Assembly (NCBI GenBank): GCA_029946075.1
Contig: JAQSDT010000795.1
Coordinates: 1-9,998 of the forward strand
DNA from: a bacterium
GTDB lineage: Bacteria; Pseudomonadota; Alphaproteobacteria; Rhizobiales; Xanthobacteraceae
Direction of reading: 5' to 3'
DNA length: 9,998 nucleotides
Shown here in pieces: positions 5,901 to 9,998 of this stretch. The notes beneath the pieces were generated by a model. It did not search any database, had not been told where the DNA came from, and saw nothing but the letters and a program-made list of their open reading frames with translations. The translations under genes and the position numbers were made by a program. Each line of letters begins with the position of its first letter. Within the stretch, counting starts at the first letter, position 1.

Positions 5901-7124
5901 CTAGCCTTTGTAAGGTTCAAGCACGAGATCGCGGTTAACGATCACGCGCACCGGAAACCCTGGACGGATCGTGAGGGTTGGCTGGATATTGAGATTGCGC
6001 CTGACGACCTGCTGCCCCGTTTGGTTCAAGCTGTCGCTTGACCCGCGCCGCAGCGCCTGGATCACATCACCGTTGGTACCGGTACCCGAGGTGGATCCAA
6101 GTTCGCTGCCAACGCCAAGCAGCGTTGACAAGAGCGCAGCTCTGAACAAAGCGCCCCAGTGATTATCGACCCCGTCTTCCAGACCGGAATACCCCGCGGT
6201 GTCGGCGCCAGGTTGTCGCTCCAGTACGGTAGAGCGCCCATTTGGCATGATCAGCCGGGTCCACACCAACAAGACCCGAGACTGACCGAACGCAACCTGG
6301 CTGTCGTAGATACCCATCAATCGAGTTCCCTGAGGGATCAGGAGAAACCGTCCGGACGGACTGTCATAAACATTTTCAGTCACTTGCGCGGTGATCTGAC
6401 CGGGCAGATCCGAACGAATACCCGTGAGTAGAGATGCCGGGATCACGTTGCCTGCTTGAACGACATAAGGCGATGCGGGTGCGACAACTCGATCTGAACT
6501 CGTGGTCCGGCGATCGACCGAGGCGTTGACGAAGGCGAGCTTACGCTCCTGGCCATTCTGCGCAAAGGCATCATCAGGCAACGATTGGGTCGGCTGAACA
6601 TTCTGATTTGGCGGGGTGGCTGAAGCGTCGGTCGGAGTAGAATGTGGGGTTGCCGGCGCTATCTCTCGGATACTGGTCGAAGCGAACAGCCGGCTTAAGC
6701 GCGCCGCTTCGATCTCCTGGCCGATCCGCTGTTGCTCGGAGTCAGCGCCGGGAATCGTAGCCGACGGCGCAGTTTGCGCGTTGAGGATCGGTCGCCCGAG
6801 ATCGCCGGGAAGTGCCGGTCCAAGCGGCGGGACCTGCCGGGGAACGCCGGCATAGTCCTTAGGAAGACCAGTTAGACCGTCGGCGACATTGTGATGATCG
6901 GTGGTGTAGAGTTCAGCTGGTGCTGCCGAGCGGGACCGATTGCTCTGCAGCGCCCATAGCACCGCACCTGAAATCGCGACCAACCCGATTGCGGCTCCAC
7001 CCGCCAGCACCTTACGTGAAAGCCTCGTTACACGAGGACGTTCCGCGCGCAGGCGCATTGATGCCGCCCGGTCTGAACCATTATCGCCACCTGCGCGAAT
7101 GTCGGGCTCTGGCTCCATGCTCAC
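5901..7124 (-). CDS. trbI: TrbI/VirB10-type conjugal transfer protein
   Basis: A 407-residue VirB10-family protein that spans the periplasm and links inner- and outer-membrane parts of the mating-pair-formation type IV secretion channel. It has a short cytoplasmic N-terminus, one membrane segment (about residues 39-60, LAGGAAIGLVAISGAVLWAL), a long Pro/Ala/Thr/Gln-rich periplasmic linker, and from about residue 220 the conserved C-terminal barrel domain (AGNVIPASLLTGIRSDLPGQ, then PQGTRLMGIYDS, RLIMPNGRS, and a late NHWGALFRAALLSTLLG helix that forms the outer membrane pore in the family). The GTG at 7124 shares four bases (GTGA) with the trbG stop and has GGAGG close upstream; the ATG at 7118 two codons later is an equally good start. 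It lies between trbG and DUF2274 and appears intact. Confidence 0.95.
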   Translation of the reverse strand: MSMEPEPDIRAGGDNGSDRAASMRLRAERPRVTRLSRKVLAGGAAIGLVAISGAVLWALQSNRSRSAAPAELYTTDHHNVADGLTGLPKDYAGVPRQVPPLGPALPGDLGRPILNAQTAPSATIPGADSEQQRIGQEIEAARLSRLFASTSIREIAPATPHSTPTDASATPPNQNVQPTQSLPDDAFAQNGQERKLAFVNASVDRRTTSSDRVVAPASPYVVQAGNVIPASLLTGIRSDLPGQITAQVTENVYDSPSGRFLLIPQGTRLMGIYDSQVAFGQSRVLLVWTRLIMPNGRSTVLERQPGADTAGYSGLEDGVDNHWGALFRAALLSTLLGVGSELGSTSGTGTNGDVIQALRRGSSDSLNQTGQQVVRRNLNIQPTLTIRPGFPVRVIVNRDLVLEPYKG

Positions 7125-8122
7125 CGCGCCCTCCCATCGGTGCGGCTGATCCGAACAGTCTGCTGGTGCTCACCACCCATACGGAGCTCGGCCGCCGCGA
7201 ACAGACGATCGACGATGTAATAATTCTGCCGAACGCGATAATTGACGAGTTGGCCGTCGCCTTCGGGGCCGATGACGAACAGCGGTGGCGCCTCTCCCTG
7301 CGCTATACCACCGGGCATCTCAATGTAGACCTTGGAACCGTCGTCGAACGCCGATAGCGGGCGCCAGGGCGGGCTGTCACCCTCGATTGCGTAGCGGAAA
7401 CGCAATCGCGAAATGTCAACGCCGGTCATGATCGGCGTTGCAGCGTCGGCGCTCGCATTTTGACGGCGCAAGGCAATGAGCTGATCCTGCGGATATTGCC
7501 AAGATACCGAGGCCATGTAGGTCTTCTCGGCGGAGCGGAGCTCGAGGAGATATGTGCGCCGATCGGTGTTAATGACGAGATTGGAGATAAGTTCAGGTCT
7601 GGTTGGTTTGACCAGAATGTGAATACGTTTGGTCAGACCTGTTCCGCTTTCGGTATCGCCGATGATCCAGCGCACGGTATCCCCCGCGGCGACCGGTCCG
7701 GAGCCTACAAGTTGCTCACCTTCCTGCAAAGCGACGTCTGTCACCTGCCCAGGTGCGGCATAAACCTGATAGAGCGCGCCGGATGAAAACGGATAGACCT
7801 GGACGGCATTGATGTAGCCGTTGCGTGTCGGCTGCACGCGGGCCGCAGCGTTGGCTTTTTCGACACGCTTGCGAGGATCTCCGGGCTCTGGCTTTGAACG
7901 CGGTTCATATAGCGGCTTGAGCTGGCCCGGGAGCGGCAACAGTTTTGGCAATGCGACGACCTCGACCGGTTTCGGGGGATCGCCGAGTTGCACCGCCGGC
8001 TGCGCCTCGTCGTCATAGGAGATTTGCGGCGGCGGTTTTAACGGAATGGTGCAGCTGGCGAGCGCCGAGACTGATAGGAGGAGAGCCGGCAATGCTGCTT
8101 TACCAACACAGAATGATTTCAT
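7121..8122 (-). CDS. trbG: TrbG/VirB9-type conjugal transfer lipoprotein
   Basis: A 333-residue protein with a lipoprotein signal (hydrophobic residues 9-22, lipobox LASC with Cys24), a Pro-rich segment up to about residue 90, and a VirB9/CagX-like domain. Visible family stretches include NAVQVYPFSSGALYQVYAAP, EGEQLVGSGPVAAGDTVRWI, KRIHILVKPTRPELISNLVI and, near the C-terminus, LVNYRVRQNYYIVDRLF. In the family it forms the outer-membrane core complex with the VirB10-like TrbI. A lipid anchor is unusual for VirB9 but common in TrbG-type proteins, where it may stand in for a separate VirB7. The ATG at 8122 overlaps the trbF stop by four bases (ATGA), and the gene ends in a GTGA overlap with trbI, so the three are probably translationally coupled. 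No defect seen. Confidence 0.95.
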   Translation of the reverse strand: MKSFCVGKAALPALLLSVSALASCTIPLKPPPQISYDDEAQPAVQLGDPPKPVEVVALPKLLPLPGQLKPLYEPRSKPEPGDPRKRVEKANAAARVQPTRNGYINAVQVYPFSSGALYQVYAAPGQVTDVALQEGEQLVGSGPVAAGDTVRWIIGDTESGTGLTKRIHILVKPTRPELISNLVINTDRRTYLLELRSAEKTYMASVSWQYPQDQLIALRRQNASADAATPIMTGVDISRLRFRYAIEGDSPPWRPLSAFDDGSKVYIEMPGGIAQGEAPPLFVIGPEGDGQLVNYRVRQNYYIVDRLFAAAELRMGGEHQQTVRISRTDGRAR

Positions 8123-8802
8123 TGCCCCAGCTCCTTCGACCAGTTGATGGCGTTGACGTAGACCCCAAGAGGATTCTTGCGCAGGCGATCGGCGTCACGG
8201 GGCGTGTCGATCACGACGGTAAGGATGGCGGTCCAGCGTTCGGTTGCGCTTAGACTTCCGTTCTCGTAGGCGCGCTGGATCCAGGCGACGCGGAACGATG
8301 TCGGCGAAGCGCGGATGACACTGGAAACTTCGATAGAAATCTGCATCTTGCCCAGATTGGCAAAGGGATCGTTGGTGCGCGCATAATTATTGAGCGCGGC
8401 GGCGCCGCGGTCCGTGGTAAAGTCGTATGCGCGCAGCCAAACCTGCCGCAGCACAATGCTGTCGGCCGGCAATCCGCGCACATCCTCGATGAAGCGTGCC
8501 AGGTGAAACGCAATCTGCGGATCCGTCGGCTGATAGCTGCTATCGGCGGGTGACACGGCCTGAGCCTGACCAAGACGATCGACCTGGACTACCCACGGTG
8601 TCACCGTGCCGCGCACAGATTGCCAAACGAGGCCCGAAGCAAGACCGCCGGATAGCAGCAGACAACCGAAGGCCATCAGTCGCCAATTGCTGGCCTGAAC
8701 CCTGGCCGAACCGATCCGCTCGTCCCAAACTTGCGCCGCCTTCTGATAGGGCGTTTCGGGTTCGGGCGTCCGTCCGTAGCGCACGGAAGATCTTTTAAAC
8801 AT
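8119..8802 (-). CDS. trbF: TrbF/VirB8-type conjugal transfer protein
   Basis: A 227-residue inner-membrane protein of the VirB8/TrbF family. It has a cytoplasmic N-terminus with TPYQKAAQVWDERIGSARVQ, a single membrane helix (about residues 42-60, LMAFGCLLLSGGLASGLVW), and a periplasmic NTF2-like domain (VVQVDRLGQAQAV, ARFIEDVRGLP, VSSVIRASPTSFRVAWIQRA, NPLGVYVNAINWSKELG). VirB8-like proteins are assembly factors of the secretion channel. The ATG at 8802 overlaps the trbL stop by one base (TGATG), which fits translational re-initiation; a TTG one codon earlier is less likely. The end overlaps trbG by four bases. It appears intact and of normal length. Confidence 0.95.
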   Translation of the reverse strand: MFKRSSVRYGRTPEPETPYQKAAQVWDERIGSARVQASNWRLMAFGCLLLSGGLASGLVWQSVRGTVTPWVVQVDRLGQAQAVSPADSSYQPTDPQIAFHLARFIEDVRGLPADSIVLRQVWLRAYDFTTDRGAAALNNYARTNDPFANLGKMQISIEVSSVIRASPTSFRVAWIQRAYENGSLSATERWTAILTVVIDTPRDADRLRKNPLGVYVNAINWSKELGQ

Positions 8803-9998
8803 CAACGTTCACCTTCGGAGAGATCGACGGAAGCACCGCCGCCGCCATGATCGCTGGAGCGGACAGCATGGGTTGCGGCGGATGCGCCATGTCTCACGGT
8901 TTGCGAGCGCTTCATGCGCGCCGCCCAAGCAGGAGGCCCGCCAGCGGGTGACGAACCGGATGAAGCAGCACCCTGTCCTGCATCCGAGGCGTTCGATGCT
9001 GCCGCACCAGAGGACCGACGGAGCGAGCCTGCGATGGCAGAACCTCCGGCTTTCGCGACGCCTGCAATCCCACCGCCGCGATAGGCAGCGGATGCACCGG
9101 CGGCAACTGACGCACTGCCGCGGGCTGCGCCTGCGAGCGCAGCGCCTGCGGCTCCTACCCCGATCGCAGCACCAACCGCTCCCGCCGCGACAATGCCGCC
9201 CGCCGCAAAACCGGTGCCAACGGCGGCACCGGCGCCGAGTTGTGGACCGCCGGAAACAATGCCGTTGGCGATGCCGGGACCGAAAATGCCAAGACCCAAC
9301 AAGGACAGTGCCGCCAGCACCATTGCCAAGGCGTCCTCGATGGTCGGCTGGTTGCCGCCGAAGCCGGCGGTGAATTGAGAGAATAAGGTCGAGCCGATGC
9401 CAACAATGACTGCGAGCACCAGCACCTTGACGCCTGACGAGATGACGTTGCCGAGCACGCGTTCGGCGGCAAACGCCGTCTTGCCGAACAGACCAAAGGG
9501 TATCAGCACAAATCCTGCGAGCGTCGTCAGCTTGAACTCAATCAGCGTCACGAACAGCTGGATCGCCAAGATGAAGAAGGCTAGCAACACCACGATCCAG
9601 GCGAACAGCAGCACGACGATCTGGACGAAATTCTCGAAAAAGCTGATGTAGCCCATCAAGCTGGAAATCGAGTCCAGGATCGGGCGTCCGGCATCGATGC
9701 CAATTTGCGCCAGGCGGCCAGGCTTAAGAAAATCCGCAGCGGTTAAGCTGGAACCGGACGCTTTCAGTCCAAGGCCAGAAAAGCTCTCGAAGATGATACG
9801 AGCGAGATTGTTCCAGTTGCCGATCAGATAAGCGAACACGCCGACGAACAGCGCCTTCTTGGCGAGCCGCGCAATGATGTCCTCGTCAGCCGCCCAGCTC
9901 CAGAATATGGCTGCGAGGGTGATGTCGATGGCTGCCAACGTTGTGGCGAGGAACGCGACTTCCCCACTGAGCAGACCGAAGCCAGAGTCGATATAACG
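8802..9998 (-). CDS. trbL: TrbL/VirB6-type conjugal transfer membrane protein (5' end off right edge)
   Basis: The frame is open to the right edge, adding RYIDSGFGLLSGEVAFLATT before the leucine TTG at 9938, so the true start lies outside the window; 398 residues are visible. It is a polytopic inner-membrane protein: several hydrophobic helices in the first 220 visible residues (LAAIDITLAAIFWSW, FVQIVVLLFAWIVVLLAFFI, LTTLAGFVLIPFGLF, VLVLAVIVGIG) with the conserved RILDSISSLMGYI-like region. A Gly/Ala-rich low-complexity stretch (about 9030-9290) and a hydrophilic tail ending in DHGGGGASVDLSEGER follow. This layout is typical of TrbL, which forms the inner-membrane channel part of P-type conjugation systems. 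It is the first visible gene of the leftward trb series; trbJ and trbE would be expected beyond the edge. Confidence 0.93.
   Translation of the reverse strand, partial: RYIDSGFGLLSGEVAFLATTLAAIDITLAAIFWSWAADEDIIARLAKKALFVGVFAYLIGNWNNLARIIFESFSGLGLKASGSSLTAADFLKPGRLAQIGIDAGRPILDSISSLMGYISFFENFVQIVVLLFAWIVVLLAFFILAIQLFVTLIEFKLTTLAGFVLIPFGLFGKTAFAAERVLGNVISSGVKVLVLAVIVGIGSTLFSQFTAGFGGNQPTIEDALAMVLAALSLLGLGIFGPGIANGIVSGGPQLGAGAAVGTGFAAGGIVAAGAVGAAIGVGAAGAALAGAARGSASVAAGASAAYRGGGIAGVAKAGGSAIAGSLRRSSGAAASNASDAGQGAASSGSSPAGGPPAWAARMKRSQTVRHGASAATHAVRSSDHGGGGASVDLSEGER

Noticed and set aside
9030..9290. Repetitive GC-rich stretch in trbL looking like a DNA repeat
   Set aside because: It encodes the Gly/Ala-rich low-complexity region normal for TrbL; no regular repeat unit was seen.
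8873..9373. 166-codon + strand open frame opposite trbL, extremely rich in Arg, Gln and Pro
   Set aside because: It is the antisense product of the Gly/Ala-rich part of trbL; low complexity without independent support.

Overview
The window looks like part of an accessory region of an alphaproteobacterium, most probably a Rhizobiales member (Bradyrhizobium, Nitrobacter, Mesorhizobium or similar). The reasons are high GC content, rhizobial-type trb conjugation proteins with a DUF2274 partner, and a copper cluster of a kind I associate with that order. The assignment rests on recognising protein families, not on a database search.

Left part (1-3817), copper handling. A CsoR-type repressor gene heads a leftward series: csoR, a His-rich secreted protein, a small lipoprotein, and the first 41 codons of a TolC-like outer membrane efflux lipoprotein that runs off the left edge. 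Divergent from csoR is a full-length copper P1B-type ATPase (copA) with a His/Cys-rich N-terminus, a YHS domain and a heavy-metal-binding domain. The 53 bp between csoR and copA hold an ATACC-N7-GGTAT inverted repeat. They also hold two back-to-back promoter candidates that appear to share one TATATA -10 box. A simple reading is that CsoR represses both directions until Cu(I) releases it. CopA would then pump Cu(I) out of the cytoplasm, and the leftward genes would handle or export it in the periplasm and across the outer membrane.

Middle part (3818-4748), degenerate DNA. Directly after copA lie two broken gene remnants in the same frame: a piece of HemJ (membrane protoporphyrinogen oxidase), then the N-terminal FAD-binding end of a thioredoxin-reductase-like oxidoreductase. 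About 530 bp without a recognisable gene follows. This looks like a junction where the copper genes and the conjugation module were brought together.

Right part (4749-9998), conjugation. A LysR-type regulator on the + strand converges on, and overlaps by 22 bp, the end of a leftward trb operon: trbL (5' end off the right edge), trbF, trbG, trbI and a DUF2274 gene. The trb genes are joined by 1-4 bp overlaps, which suggests translational coupling. They encode core parts of a P-type (RP4/Ti-like) mating-pair-formation type IV secretion system: polytopic channel protein, VirB8-, VirB9- and VirB10-like subunits. Together this suggests a copper-resistance load next to the transfer genes of an integrative conjugative element or plasmid. 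No integrase, relaxase, att site, tRNA, CRISPR or complete insertion sequence is visible. I found no clearly undescribed system. The least explained parts are the His-rich protein, the small lipoprotein and the degenerate junction.
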